Positions 33,818-42,569 of a DNA stretch of 56,015 nt are shown here, piece by piece. Numbering within the stretch: the stretch's first letter is position 1; each line of letters opens with the position of its first letter. Origin of the DNA: Gordonia otitidis NBRC 100426. Its GTDB lineage: Bacteria; Actinomycetota; Actinomycetes; Mycobacteriales; Mycobacteriaceae. The stretch spans positions 1 through 56,015 of the forward strand of contig NZ_BAFB01000202.1 of the NCBI RefSeq assembly GCF_000248075.1, given 5' to 3'. Made by a program: the position numbers and the translations under genes. The notes beneath the pieces were generated by a model. That model was given only the letters and a program-made list of their open reading frames with translations. It did not search any database and was not told the DNA's origin.

Positions 33818-34459
33818 ATGCCGAACTGGGCGACAAACACGATTGAGTTCACCGCAACACCCGAGCGTCTGGGGCGGGTGCGAGACGCTGTTCGCACCGA
33901 TACGTCTGGGGGAGAGTTCGACTTCGACGTCCTGTGTCCGATGCCAGATGAGCTGCGGGGCAGCATCTCTCCGATGAGGGTGCTTCCTGATCTCTCGGCC
34001 CTGACCGAGTTCGCGAGCGCCCACCATTACGAGGTGGACTCGGCGGCAGGCACAGCATTGATGGTCGCAGGCCGCGAGCGTGGGACGGTGGCGATGACCT
34101 CCGCGACGGCGGATCGCCTGATCGCAATGTATGGCGCAACCAACTGGTATGACTGGCGGCGAGCGAACTGGGGAACGAAGTGGACAGGGCATGCCCCGGA
34201 AGTGCTTCTCGACGAACCGAGGCGTCTGGTCGTTCGCTTCGGCACTGCGTGGACAGCGCCGCACGGATTGTTGGCGCACCTTGCCAGCCAGGGCATCGCC
34301 AGCATTGGTGTCACCATCCACGAGGATGGATGCGAAGTGGAGTTCTTGGGCGACGAGTCCACCATTGCTGAGGTGTTCGTGGTTGAGGAAGAGTCCGTGA
34401 CGTTCGGCGATGATTCCGAGGACACCTACACGATTCGGCAGGTGGCACTTCTCCACTGA
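33818..34459 (+). CDS. DUF1281 / Api92-like phage-plasmid protein
   Basis: 213 residues; ATG 33818 with AAGGAGAG site. It opens MPNWATNTIEF and contains FDFDVLCPMPDEL, then YGATNWYDWRRANWGTKW. This pattern matches DUF1281/Api92-like proteins with a ferredoxin-like fold found on phages and plasmids. Their function is not established. Monocistronic with its own promoter. Confidence 0.75.
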   Translation: MPNWATNTIEFTATPERLGRVRDAVRTDTSGGEFDFDVLCPMPDELRGSISPMRVLPDLSALTEFASAHHYEVDSAAGTALMVAGRERGTVAMTSATADRLIAMYGATNWYDWRRANWGTKWTGHAPEVLLDEPRRLVVRFGTAWTAPHGLLAHLASQGIASIGVTIHEDGCEVEFLGDESTIAEVFVVEEESVTFGDDSEDTYTIRQVALLH

Positions 34460-34533
34460 TGCATCGAGCTCACGCGGATGCGCTCTCCGCTGCTGGCAGC
34501 CCGCCTAACGCTGGTCACTCGGCGCGAAACCAC

Positions 34534-34565
34534 TGCCGCGCCGAGTGGTTGGTGATCCATACGGT
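34534..34565 (+). promoter_or_regulatory. TGCCGC-N18 promoter before 34599
   Basis: TGCCGCGC, 18 nt, TACGGT (a near-consensus -10); start near 34572. Confidence 0.7.
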
Positions 34566-34598
34566 GATGGGACCGACCGGAACAACAAGGAGGAATAC

Positions 34599-34934
34599 AT
34601 GGCTGACTCAGCCGCACGTAGGGCCGCTATCGATGATGCCGTCGAGGCGACGAACCGGGCGAACGCCGCCGCCGCCGTCGAGATGCGCGACATCATGCGC
34701 GAACACGGGTGGAAGGCCGCAGAGATCGACGTGGAGGAAATGTCGCGGGTACTGCGCGTACAGGACGCCGCGACAGGCGACTGGCTGGAACTCGATGAGG
34801 AGCTGGCCGACGACGTCTCCGATGCCGCCGGTTGGCTGGCGAAGCCGCTGATGAAGTGGGTGGGCGGAGACTTCGACTACGTGGTCACCCTCGAGACCTT
34901 GGAGACGTCCACGCAGCCTCACACCGCCACCTGA
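34599..34934 (+). CDS. small acidic helical protein of unknown function
   Basis: 111 residues; ATG 34599 with a perfect AAGGAGG site, 27 nt after the predicted transcription start. Helical N-terminal half, acidic centre (LELDEELADDVSD). Confidence 0.65.
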   Translation: MADSAARRAAIDDAVEATNRANAAAAVEMRDIMREHGWKAAEIDVEEMSRVLRVQDAATGDWLELDEELADDVSDAAGWLAKPLMKWVGGDFDYVVTLETLETSTQPHTAT

Positions 34935-34944
34935 TCGGCAGTGC

Positions 34945-34982
34945 CTTCCGCCCCTGGCCGACAGTGAGGCCGGGTGCGGAAG
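34945..34982. terminator. imperfect terminator hairpin
   Basis: CTTCCGC (34945-34951) pairs with GCGGAAG (34976-34982), with a partial inner CC-TGGCC/GGCC-GG stem. Confidence 0.45.
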
Positions 34983-35077
34983 TGCATCACCGCCATCGGT
35001 GGCACTGTCCGCTCACCGTCATCCTGCGGTGACAGCAGCATCGCTCAGCCACAAGGGATCAACAGCTGAAACAGGTC

Positions 35078-35109
35078 TGCCGCACAGCCGGAGTGGCTGC
35101 TGGTTACGT
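35078..35109 (+). promoter_or_regulatory. TGCCGC-N18 promoter before 35168
   Basis: TGCCGCAC, 18 nt, TTACGT; CTGTCCGC 73 nt upstream at 35005. Start near 35116. Confidence 0.6.
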
Positions 35110-35167
35110 CAACGGTGACCGCAGGCCAAGGTATAGGCCCAGGTCATCAACAGTTGAAAGGACGCCC

Positions 35168-35623
35168 ATGTCAGACCGCACATGCTTCCAGATCGTCATC
35201 TACGCCGCGCCCGACAACGAGGTCACCGCCATCGAGCACATCTTCGAGCAGTACGACATCGGCTACCGCGAGACGAGCGACAGTGAGAGCCTTTACAAGG
35301 TTGTGCTCGGCGCACACGCTCACAGTTACGAAATCCGCTGCGGCTCAGCCACCGACATCTCCCAAGAACTCATCCGCCACGCGCCGGGATCAAGCTGGGA
35401 GTTATGGGAGGATCCGGCGTACGAGTGGCTTGGCGATGTGCATCGCTACACACCCGAGCTGGGACTGTTCGCCGCGGAGTGCACCAGCGAGGGATGCCCA
35501 GTGTTCACCGTTGCCGAGGTGCTGCAGATGGTAACCCAAACCGAGCAGAGTCGACTGCGGGCACTCGGAGAAGCTCACCGGAAAGCGCTGACCACGCTAG
35601 GCGAAGCCATCGCCGACGTGTAG
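35168..35623 (+). CDS. protein of unknown function
   Basis: 151 residues, AAAGGAC site. Alpha/beta N-terminal domain (FQIVIYAAPDNEVTAIEHIFEQYDI) with a ferredoxin-like rhythm, then a helical tail. Resembles small proteins near Api92-like genes but cannot be assigned. Confidence 0.6.
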   Translation: MSDRTCFQIVIYAAPDNEVTAIEHIFEQYDIGYRETSDSESLYKVVLGAHAHSYEIRCGSATDISQELIRHAPGSSWELWEDPAYEWLGDVHRYTPELGLFAAECTSEGCPVFTVAEVLQMVTQTEQSRLRALGEAHRKALTTLGEAIADV

Positions 35624-35640
35624 CGACCCGCAACCGCAGC

Positions 35641-35671
35641 GCAGGCCATCGCAAAGGGTGCGATGGCCTGC
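35641..35671. terminator. strong terminator hairpin
   Basis: Perfect 13-bp stem GCAGGCCATCGCA / TGCGATGGCCTGC with a 5-nt loop, 18 bp after the stop of 35168. Confidence 0.75.
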
Positions 35672-35760
35672 TCTGCATCACTCCTGAACCGAAAGAGCTG
35701 TCCGGTTGCGATGGCGAAGGTGTCACCCCGCCGACCGGGCGGAGGTGATCCTTCACCGCG

Positions 35761-36144
35761 CTAGTGCACGGAGCTGGGGTCGATTGGCGACCAGCCCGCC
35801 TCCGATGCGGCCTCGACACGGCACACGAAGTCCTCGATTTCCCCAACCTCATCGCAGGGGCACTCAAATCCTCCCGCTGGTGTGGTGCTCACCGTCACAG
35901 AGTCGAGGAACATTTCATGCCAACCATGATCGACATCAGCGATAGGAAAGCTCGACCACGCACCGTATCCGTGATGTGTGAGTTCGAGCTGCTCGGGGCA
36001 GTAGTAAACCTTGTCGTCCAAGGCGGCACGCAGCCGCGTGATCTGCGCATCGGTCACCTCGCCGACAGCGACTATCGCCGACGACCGTTTGCAGTTGCTT
36101 CCATCGCGGTACATGACCGGAATGATCGTAATTGTCTCGCTCAC
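35761..36144 (-). CDS. small protein of unknown function
   Basis: 127 residues from GTG 36144 with AAAGGA site. Starts SETITIIPVMYRDGSNCKRS; Trp- and acid-rich centre and a C-terminal CPCDEVGEIEDFVC segment. No TGCCGC promoter found upstream. Confidence 0.55.
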   Translation of the reverse strand: MSETITIIPVMYRDGSNCKRSSAIVAVGEVTDAQITRLRAALDDKVYYCPEQLELTHHGYGAWSSFPIADVDHGWHEMFLDSVTVSTTPAGGFECPCDEVGEIEDFVCRVEAASEAGWSPIDPSSVH

Positions 36145-36329
36145 AACAGTTCCTTTCACTAGCCTGGGTTCCTTGTTCTCGCAGTGTCGCAACCGATTGC
36201 CGGCCGCTGCGTCACTCGCACGCACGTAGGAAGGGGCCTGGGCTGATCGAGGCGATTGACGAAGACAGACAGGGGCGAACGCTGTCCGCGCGAGACGCAG
36301 CGCGATCGGCCGCGTGTGCCCGCCGCTGG

Positions 36330-36361
36330 TGCCGCCGCGTGTCGGCTGTGCTCGATAGCGT
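36330..36361 (+). promoter_or_regulatory. TGCCGC-N18 promoter before dnaQ-like gene
   Basis: TGCCGCCG, 18 nt, TAGCGT; CTGTCCGC 48 nt upstream at 36282. Start near 36368. Confidence 0.6.
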
Positions 36362-36391
36362 GCTGCTACACCGAACAAGGGAGCAGAAGAC

Positions 36392-37255
36392 ATGGCAGCG
36401 CTGACCGACACGCCGCTGGTGTTCATCGACACCGAAACAACCGGCCTCAACACGTTCAGCGACGACATCTGGGAAGTCGCCGGTATTCGTCGAGACACGG
36501 ACGGGGAACACGCCTTCCAGATGTTCGTCCACCACGACCCACGCAAGGCCGAACACCTTCCCGAGCGCTACTTCAACGACTACCAACGGCGCTTCGACCG
36601 ATCCGCCGCGGTCAGCGCAACCGAAGCCGTGAACCGCATCATCGACGTGTGCGCCGGGCGTGCAGTCATGGTCGGCGCGAACATCAGCTTCGACATGCAC
36701 CTCATCGAGCGGATGCTCCGCGACGCGGGGCACACCATCATGCCGTGGGACTACCACCTCCTCGACATCGAGGCATACGCCCTCGGCCATCTCGCGGGAC
36801 GGATTCGAGGCCCGTGGAAGTCAGACGAGCTCGCCCGCCAGTGCGGTGTGCAGATGGGTACCGTCACCGATCCCGAATACCGCAGGCATACAGCAGCCGA
36901 CGACGCCCGCTGGGTCCGAGACTGGTACGACACCATCAACAGGCCGGTCGGGGCTACATATCAAGCGGGCCGCAGCACAGCGATTCCTGAACCCCGACTG
37001 GTAGCGATACGGCAAGCCGCGAAAGAAGCTGCAGCACAGTCACAGTTCGTCGACCCGCACCAGTGCTTTCGAGCAAGCCGTGTCATCAGAACACGTGGAG
37101 AAAGATGGGCTGCTGCCATCCTCGGACGCGACCTCAGTCGACGCAGCATGAGTGATCCGTCGCTGCCTCACCTCACCGCAGGCGAACTTGAGGTTATCGT
37201 CGCCGCCGACACCGAAGAGGACCGCCACGCCGTCGCCCACCTCGACACGCCATAA
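36392..37255 (+). CDS. DnaQ-like 3'-5' exonuclease (DEDDh)
   Basis: 287 residues, GGGAGCAG site. Exo I is FIDTETTGL (D13, E15), Exo II NISFDMHLIERML, and Exo III HTAADDARWV (H-x4-D), so all DEDDh residues are present. The exonuclease domain fills residues 1-190; the remaining 95 are unassigned and could target a partner. Such proteins proofread or trim DNA or RNA ends. The gene stands alone, so a dedicated element polymerase partner is not evident here. Confidence 0.85.
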   Translation: MAALTDTPLVFIDTETTGLNTFSDDIWEVAGIRRDTDGEHAFQMFVHHDPRKAEHLPERYFNDYQRRFDRSAAVSATEAVNRIIDVCAGRAVMVGANISFDMHLIERMLRDAGHTIMPWDYHLLDIEAYALGHLAGRIRGPWKSDELARQCGVQMGTVTDPEYRRHTAADDARWVRDWYDTINRPVGATYQAGRSTAIPEPRLVAIRQAAKEAAAQSQFVDPHQCFRASRVIRTRGERWAAAILGRDLSRRSMSDPSLPHLTAGELEVIVAADTEEDRHAVAHLDTP

Positions 37256-37265
37256 GGCCAAGCAC

Positions 37266-37490
37266 CTATCGAGCGACAGCGATCCTCACCAGCGCGATGC
37301 ACCCAATGGCCTGCAGTACAGGAGTGACGCCGGGCGCTGTCTGCGCCTCCGACAAAGACTCAAACAGCCACCCAACTTCGGGTGCTCTAACAGTGAGGGC
37401 CGCCAGAATTGGGCTGACCGCGACCGTAATAACAACGGCCAGCGTGACGTAGGCGAACCGGGGGGACGGGGGTCGCAATAGTGCGTTCAT
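37266..37490 (-). CDS. small membrane protein (possibly leaderless)
   Basis: 74 residues with two hydrophobic spans (about 13-35 and 50-72). No ribosome site; TACGCT on the minus strand ends 7 nt before ATG 37490, which would give a leaderless message. Convergent with the dnaQ-like gene, 10 bp apart. Confidence 0.45.
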   Translation of the reverse strand: MNALLRPPSPRFAYVTLAVVITVAVSPILAALTVRAPEVGWLFESLSEAQTAPGVTPVLQAIGCIALVRIAVAR

Positions 37491-37629
37491 AAAGCGGAGC
37501 GTAGCCCGTGCGACGCCGGATGCACGTGTTCGCTGCAGCCAACCGCACTCCCACACCGCAGTCCTGGCCCGCTTGGTGCCTCCGCCGAAGCCCGACCGCG
37601 CGCCCCGCCTGTCCGGTGGCGAGCACGGT

Positions 37630-37661
37630 TGCCGCACACTCCCACCGACGTCACGAACACT
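37630..37661 (+). promoter_or_regulatory. TGCCGC-N18 promoter before 37716
   Basis: TGCCGCAC, 18 nt, AACACT; CTGTCCGG 21 nt upstream. Start near 37668. Confidence 0.6.
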
Positions 37662-37715
37662 TCACCACGGAGGTCGGCAACAGTAGCCGGCCCGCACCAT
37701 GATGGGAGACCGTTC

Positions 37716-38360
37716 GTGACCACACCCTTTCTTCGTCCACCAGAATGGCCGCAGGGCCGCATCGCTGACGACGTCCGCGAATGCCCGGCTTGTGGGAGCT
37801 TCGTCGACGTCGAGGTCCAAGCCCGCACCTACGTAGTGATCTCCGCTGACGAGCACACCAACATCGACGGTGTCTACGACTATGACCAGACATCGCCAGC
37901 CCGCTGCGGATCCTGCTGCTACCGAGACGACCTGGCCGCATTCACGGCGATCCCCACCGATCTGTCAACGCCAGGCCCGCTGGTCTTCGACTGGCAGAAC
38001 AGCGAAGGAGAGCCCGCGGGATCGGCGTCGTGGGAGAGGGTGCCGGCAGATCAACTCAACGAAACGCTACAGCGAATGAAACAGTACTGGCCGGGAATCA
38101 TGGTCACCGTCGAAGGCGGCCCGGACGGGGTCACCATGAGCACAGATCCACTGTGGGCCCCCAGCGTGCCAGCACTGGCCGACCAGGTTGCCGCTACGCT
38201 CGTCGACGCCCTCGGAGAACCCGACACGGTGACGGGACTAGGGGGAACGCGAAATGCAGTGCCGCACAGTATCGATGCAGCAGCGCAGTGTGGTGGAAAC
38301 GGAACTCTTTCCGGGGCGGTGAGACACAGACTCCGCCGCCTCGGAAAGCACCACCCATAA
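37716..38360 (+). CDS. protein with two Cys pairs, function unknown
   Basis: 214 residues; GTG 37716 with GGGAG site; the promoter excludes the longer frame start. CPACG near residue 24 and CGSCC near 67 probably form one zinc site. The C-terminal basic tail (VRHRLRRLGKHH) overlaps another promoter-like motif and hairpin (38260-38348), so the last 30 residues may serve a double role. Confidence 0.6.
   Translation: MTTPFLRPPEWPQGRIADDVRECPACGSFVDVEVQARTYVVISADEHTNIDGVYDYDQTSPARCGSCCYRDDLAAFTAIPTDLSTPGPLVFDWQNSEGEPAGSASWERVPADQLNETLQRMKQYWPGIMVTVEGGPDGVTMSTDPLWAPSVPALADQVAATLVDALGEPDTVTGLGGTRNAVPHSIDAAAQCGGNGTLSGAVRHRLRRLGKHHP
38260..38291 (+). promoter_or_regulatory. TGCCGC-N18 motif inside the end of 37716
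   Basis: TGCCGCAC, 18 nt, CAGTGT; start near 38298, followed by a hairpin (CTTTCCG 38307-38313 / CGGAAAG 38342-38348). May drive a small RNA. Confidence 0.45.
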
Positions 38361-38576
38361 GTCGCCGACCCCCAGCCGATAGCCAGCGGCGACGCCCAGT
38401 AAGACCGATGGTGACAGCGGGCGCGCCCGGACGGTTGACGCACACCAACTGCTGCCCCGCAGAACACCGTAAGAGCCCGGAGGCAACGCACATCGTCACA
38501 CCTCGGCAACACTGTCCAGACGCCGTATACAAATCCCTGAGCTGATCGGATCCACCGACCAACGGGCCGTATTAAC
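38361..38576. other. intergenic stretch without a gene
   Basis: About 215 bp between the stop of 37716 and the next promoter. No supported coding frame; may hold the 3' part of an RNA starting at 38298. Confidence 0.4.
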
Positions 38577-38608
38577 TGCCGCACAACATAATTCATCACA
38601 GTTATGGT
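38577..38608 (+). promoter_or_regulatory. TGCCGC-N18 promoter before 38648
   Basis: TGCCGCAC, 18 nt, TATGGT, one of the best -10 matches; start near 38615, 33 nt before GTG 38648. Confidence 0.7.
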
Positions 38609-38647
38609 CGGCCGGACGAACCAATCAACCCAGAAGGGACGTGCGCT

Positions 38648-39412
38648 GTGGGATCGACCAACTTTAGCCTCGAGGTGGTGACCGACCAGAACCTCAAAGC
38701 GGCCTATCGAAAGGCATGCGAGCAGGCACGCTACGAGGAAGGCTCCGACCCGTACAACGGGACTATTTCGACCACCAGTGGTGTGCGGCATCATCCCGAG
38801 CAAACTCAGCCGGTATCGGCCTCGGTTGCGGCGCAACTCGGCCACCAGCGGCTTGACTTCCTCAACAAGTGGGGCGAGGCCGAGGGGTTGCCACTAGCCC
38901 ACAGTGGCGACGTCCGCGCACGAGTCGTCAAAGTGAAGGTGACCGTGCCAGAAGGCCAACACCGCCTCTACCATGCCGTTTCCGAGGCGATATGGCTGGC
39001 CGCCCAGAAGCGCTGCAAGCCTGGCGAACATGTCGCATCTTGGACGAAGCCGCAGTGGGACGTCAAACTTGCTAGGTCGGTTGCGGTCACGCCAGGCGCG
39101 GCCAGTCTGAGGTACTACGTGACGACAGGTGAGCGCTGGGGCGACGCTGGTTTGCGTGTTCTCGGTGTCGACAGGAGCGGGTACGCCACGAAGGCTGAGG
39201 CGCGTGCAGCGGCGGTCGCGGCGGCACGACAGTCGACGGACGCTCTCACTCTCCATGTGACGGCACGTCGAGAAGTTGGCGGCAACCCCACTCTTCTGAC
39301 GGTGGTAGCAGCCGCGCAGTCGGCCAGCGCAACAGTCGACGTTACCCTGCACCGCACACAACCAGGCGCGGAGCGGGCCGGGTGGTTGCTCTACGGATGG
39401 GCCGCCTGCTAG
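38648..39412 (+). CDS. protein of unknown function
   Basis: 254 residues; GTG 38648 with AAGGGAC site. Beta-rich centre, then an Ala-rich helix (TKAEARAAAVAAARQ) and a Trp-containing end. Not recognised; monocistronic with terminator. Confidence 0.6.
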   Translation: MGSTNFSLEVVTDQNLKAAYRKACEQARYEEGSDPYNGTISTTSGVRHHPEQTQPVSASVAAQLGHQRLDFLNKWGEAEGLPLAHSGDVRARVVKVKVTVPEGQHRLYHAVSEAIWLAAQKRCKPGEHVASWTKPQWDVKLARSVAVTPGAASLRYYVTTGERWGDAGLRVLGVDRSGYATKAEARAAAVAAARQSTDALTLHVTARREVGGNPTLLTVVAAAQSASATVDVTLHRTQPGAERAGWLLYGWAAC

Positions 39413-39428
39413 GCCTCCCATGCCGCCC

Positions 39429-39456
39429 CCCCCCAGGAGCAGTCTCACCTGGGGGG
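39429..39456. terminator. terminator hairpin
   Basis: 9-bp stem CCCCCCAGG / CCTGGGGGG, loop 10 nt, 17 bp after the stop of 38648. Confidence 0.65.
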
Positions 39457-39916
39457 CACTGCAGTTTGCGCGGTCGCGCTGTCCGTAGCGCTCTGTCGGT
39501 AGACAGGTGAGCATCGGTGCTCGCGGCTGGACTGCCGCACCCGATCGATGTGGCTGGACACAGGCCATCCACTTCGAACGGTGGTGGGCCGACATGACCG
39601 GCGCGACCGCCGAACTACAGCTGTTCTGATCTAGCGAGTCACTGCGACACCGGCACGAAGGGACAAGATACGCGCGAGGCCAACAAGATTGTGGTGCTCC
39701 TGCGATCTCGAGGACATAGCCGACTTCGTTGGGAACATACATCCCGCCTGGCCGCCGCACGTCGATCTAGCGCCCCAAACGGCCTTGTCCATAGCCTGCG
39801 GAGGTGGTAGCCACTGATGACCGCAACTGCCTGAGTCGAGGCATGCGGTGCTTCGCGTCACCGTCACCGTCGCCTGTGAAAGGTTCGGAGGGTTTGCGGT
39901 TGACGCCGTCGACGGG
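39457..39916. other. gene-poor stretch of 460 bp
   Basis: No supported coding frame on either strand. Holds CTGTCCGT at 39479 and a TGCCGC motif at 39533 that has no gene behind it; possibly a lost gene or a small RNA. Confidence 0.45.
39533..39564 (+). promoter_or_regulatory. TGCCGC-N18 motif without gene
   Basis: TGCCGCAC, 18 nt, CACAGG (poor -10). Only an 11-codon frame follows at 39594. Confidence 0.35.
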
Positions 39917-40636
39917 TCAGCAGGCCCGCTGATCGTGCGGCGACCACCACGTCCACCCTGGAATGGTGTTCTGCAGCAAAGTCGCCTGTTCTGAGGTGAG
40001 CTGTCCGCGGTGGTAGTTGATGCGTTGCTCGAGCAGCCACAGGCCGACAGCAAACCCGCGGTGACGTTGTCCAGGCTGTGGATCGCATACGCCAACCTTC
40101 GTCACGTAGTCAGCTGCTAGACGCGCGGCGTCCTCGAACCGGAGTGGCGGCGCGCCGCGTCGATAGCAGCGCTCCCACAACCATCCGGGCGCTGCTGCCT
40201 CCACTGCCGCGATCCGGTGCGCGGCCAGGCGTCCACGGCGGCGGCGCAGGCGTATCGATCGTGCCCACACGCCCAAGTTGAAGCCGTCGAACACCGTGCT
40301 GAAAGGTACGTCAGAGGTTCCGGTTTCGGTGACGTATCGGCGCAGCACCTCGACGCCGCGCTCAAACTCGGCATCACGATTGCCCTGCCGATGCGTGGCA
40401 CTCCACTCCCAACCGGGAAGTGTTTCGAGCGCAACGATCTGCTCGGGATCGAGTGTGTCGGCACGATAGGCGCTACGGCAGCGGCTGACCCACTGGCCTA
40501 GACGGAAGCCGTTGACGACCGTCGTGGTCGGGACCGTGGCGTGCCCGTGGGCGGCAACGAAATCCGTCAGATGCTCCCAGCCTGCGCGGAAACTGTCGGC
40601 ATGCAATCGCCGGACTGTCGTCACTGCCGTGGTCAT
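39917..40636 (-). CDS. stand-alone helicase-associated (HA) domain protein
   Basis: 239 residues from ATG 40636 (GAGGAG site). It consists of three HA-like repeats. Each has an aromatic helix start (GWEHLTDFVAAHGH, GVEVLRRYVTETGT, AARLAADYVTKVGV), a GFxLGxW turn (GFRLGQWV, GFNLGVWA, GFAVGLWL) and a P-G-W-x-W end. There is no helicase part. The repeats are much more diverged than those of the 20209 helicase. It probably binds nucleic acid, and could be a partner or regulator of helicases of that type. Confidence 0.75.
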   Translation of the reverse strand: MTTAVTTVRRLHADSFRAGWEHLTDFVAAHGHATVPTTTVVNGFRLGQWVSRCRSAYRADTLDPEQIVALETLPGWEWSATHRQGNRDAEFERGVEVLRRYVTETGTSDVPFSTVFDGFNLGVWARSIRLRRRRGRLAAHRIAAVEAAAPGWLWERCYRRGAPPLRFEDAARLAADYVTKVGVCDPQPGQRHRGFAVGLWLLEQRINYHRGQLTSEQATLLQNTIPGWTWWSPHDQRAC

Positions 40637-40819
40637 CGGTGTCGTACTCCTCGCGCCGTTGTGTCTCAATGCGTACTCATTCAAGCAGGCCCGTTTCGGC
40701 TTGGGGTGCAGTCGATTCCACGCCGCGACAGGGATCGCGCAGGACTGTCCAGGCGGGGAGCCAGGCAACGCCGCAACGCTGACGCGCGCCCATACTGCCT
40801 GCATGAGGGGAGTGGATGC

Positions 40820-40851
40820 TGCCGCACCCGGTCATGGCCGGCACCAACAAT
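40820..40851 (+). promoter_or_regulatory. TGCCGC-N18 promoter before 40893
   Basis: TGCCGCAC, 18 nt, AACAAT; start near 40858, 35 nt before ATG 40893. Confidence 0.65.
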
Positions 40852-40892
40852 GGAGCGCACACCACCACAGTCACATATCACGAGGAGACAAG

Positions 40893-41201
40893 ATGGCGCA
40901 CAACAGATTCACGCTCGCAGAAGGACTCACAGCACAGACGTCGTTGACCGGTCACCGCGACGGCCCCTACGCCGACGTGGTGCTGGCACACAACGGCTCC
41001 GCCTGGCACGGCACCTTCACGATGGTCGTCGCCGCGCTCGTGCACGACGTCACCGCCGACGGCGATTACGGCCCGGTGCGCGTCGACCTCCCCGACGGCC
41101 AGGGCCAGTTCACTGGTGTGATGGGTGACGCCGACGAATCCGGGTTCAGCGTCGGCGAACGACGTATCCAGTACGGCGATGTCGAAGCGATCGCCCTCTG
41201 A
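40893..41201 (+). CDS. small protein of unknown function
   Basis: 102 residues; ATG 40893 with GAGGAG site. Strand-rich with acidic turns. First of three genes (40893, 41245, 41520) sharing one promoter. Confidence 0.6.
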   Translation: MAHNRFTLAEGLTAQTSLTGHRDGPYADVVLAHNGSAWHGTFTMVVAALVHDVTADGDYGPVRVDLPDGQGQFTGVMGDADESGFSVGERRIQYGDVEAIAL

Positions 41202-41244
41202 GTGCGATACCGGCACCGACAAACCCAACCGGATAGGACCACAC

Positions 41245-41523
41245 ATGCACTTGCCTGAGAACGGCGACACCCGCGACGCGGACTGCATCATCGTGAGCGC
41301 CACAGTCGGCGCGTTCCCCAAAGATCTGGTCGACGTTGCCATGCCCAACGTCACGGTCACCTACAGCGACGGCAACACCGAGATGCTGTTCACCTTCTAT
41401 CCCGATGAAATCAGCTTCACCGCAGACGAGTTCGTTGGGCTCACCCGACAACAAGCACTGAGCATGCGTCGACACCGCGACACCGAATACCTGCAAACAC
41501 CAACCGAAAGGCACCACCGATGA
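41245..41523 (+). CDS. small protein of unknown function
   Basis: 92 residues, TAGGA site. Beta-rich. Its stop overlaps the ATG of 41520 (ATGA). Confidence 0.6.
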   Translation: MHLPENGDTRDADCIIVSATVGAFPKDLVDVAMPNVTVTYSDGNTEMLFTFYPDEISFTADEFVGLTRQQALSMRRHRDTEYLQTPTERHHR

Positions 41524-41933
41524 CCCCGCAGCTTTGGCTCGACACCTCGACCGGCGACCTGTATGTGCACTACATCAGCGACTGCGACAAGGCACATCGG
41601 TTCGCAGTCGCCTCGGTTACCGGTGAAGGCCTCCCAGAAGTCGTCGACACGATCGTCGATCCGCCCATCACACTGGTGCCACTCGTTCCCGCCTGGACCG
41701 GTGAACCGGCAGTCGGCTCTCGGCACACGCTGATGTTTCGTGACGACTTCGCAGAGGAGGAACCGGTCCGCCAGTACACCGGCGTCCTCACCGACGATGG
41801 ACGATGGCACATCGACGGTATCCAGCGGTGGCGATACGCCACCGACGAACTCATCGTCGGCCCGCCGGCCACCGGGCCGACCACAGTAGCCACTCCCGCG
41901 CACATTCACTCTCTTCGATCAACGACGCGCTAG
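41520..41933 (+). CDS. protein of unknown function
   Basis: 137 residues, start coupled to the preceding stop. Beta-rich with many aromatic residues. Last gene of the 40893 unit. Confidence 0.6.
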   Translation: MTPQLWLDTSTGDLYVHYISDCDKAHRFAVASVTGEGLPEVVDTIVDPPITLVPLVPAWTGEPAVGSRHTLMFRDDFAEEEPVRQYTGVLTDDGRWHIDGIQRWRYATDELIVGPPATGPTTVATPAHIHSLRSTTR

Positions 41934-42047
41934 CAAAACCCGCGCTACCAGAAAACGCACCAGCACGCGCAACCGCTTCTGGGCACATGCTGTCCGGAAG
42001 GCGGTGGCGCGTCAGCACAGGTCACGCGACGGCGCAGCGGAACACAG

Positions 42048-42079
42048 TGCCGCGCAGCGTCTTCCGGACAACATACTTT
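42048..42079 (+). promoter_or_regulatory. TGCCGC-N18 promoter, leaderless gene 42086
   Basis: TGCCGCGC, 18 nt, TACTTT ending 42079. ATG 42086 lies exactly at the expected start. CTGTCCGG 58 nt upstream. Confidence 0.75.
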
Positions 42080-42085
42080 GGCGAT

Positions 42086-42388
42086 ATGACTAACAGAGAG
42101 CAGATCCCAGTTCGCCACGCACGCATCGGCGACACCGTGTGGGCGATCGACGTCAGTGACATGCCCGACTTTCCGCTCGTGTGTGGCGAGCACTACGGCG
42201 TCCGAGTTCTTGAGCAGCCGCTCGTTGTCGGGCTCGACCTCGACTCCGCTGGCGCGGTCGTCTACACCAGCGAAGCCGTCGCTCGGGAAGCGCACAAGAA
42301 GTGCCCGGCAGGATCGTTGGGTGCGGGGGGTGTGGTGCGCAAGCTGGTCTACCGGCCAGCCGGATACACCAAGTTCGTCTACGCATAG
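42086..42388 (+). CDS. small protein of unknown function (leaderless)
   Basis: 100 residues. The ATG coincides with the predicted transcription start and no ribosome site precedes it. Beta-rich N-terminal half (IGDTVWAIDVSDMPDFPLVCGEHYGVRVLEQ) followed by a basic end. Ends before a strong hairpin. Confidence 0.65.
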   Translation: MTNREQIPVRHARIGDTVWAIDVSDMPDFPLVCGEHYGVRVLEQPLVVGLDLDSAGAVVYTSEAVAREAHKKCPAGSLGAGGVVRKLVYRPAGYTKFVYA

Positions 42389-42400
42389 CCACGCTCACAT

Positions 42401-42428
42401 GCCGCCGCAGACCCAACCCTGCGGCGGC
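42401..42428. terminator. terminator hairpin
   Basis: Perfect 10-bp stem GCCGCCGCAG / CTGCGGCGGC, loop 8 nt. Confidence 0.7.
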
Positions 42429-42499
42429 GTTGTTTACACCACTCTGTCCGCAGCGTGCAACTCGACCCAGGGCGGGGCGGCGGTCGGCCTGTTTGGTGC

Positions 42500-42531
42500 T
42501 GCCGCACCACGACAGCAGCATCCGCAAACAT
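42500..42531 (+). promoter_or_regulatory. TGCCGC-N18 promoter before 42570
   Basis: TGCCGCAC, 18 nt, AAACAT; CTGTCCGC 56 nt upstream. Start near 42538. Confidence 0.55.
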
Positions 42532-42569
42532 GATGGGGCACAAAGCGATACCTGCGTAAGGAGTTCCAT

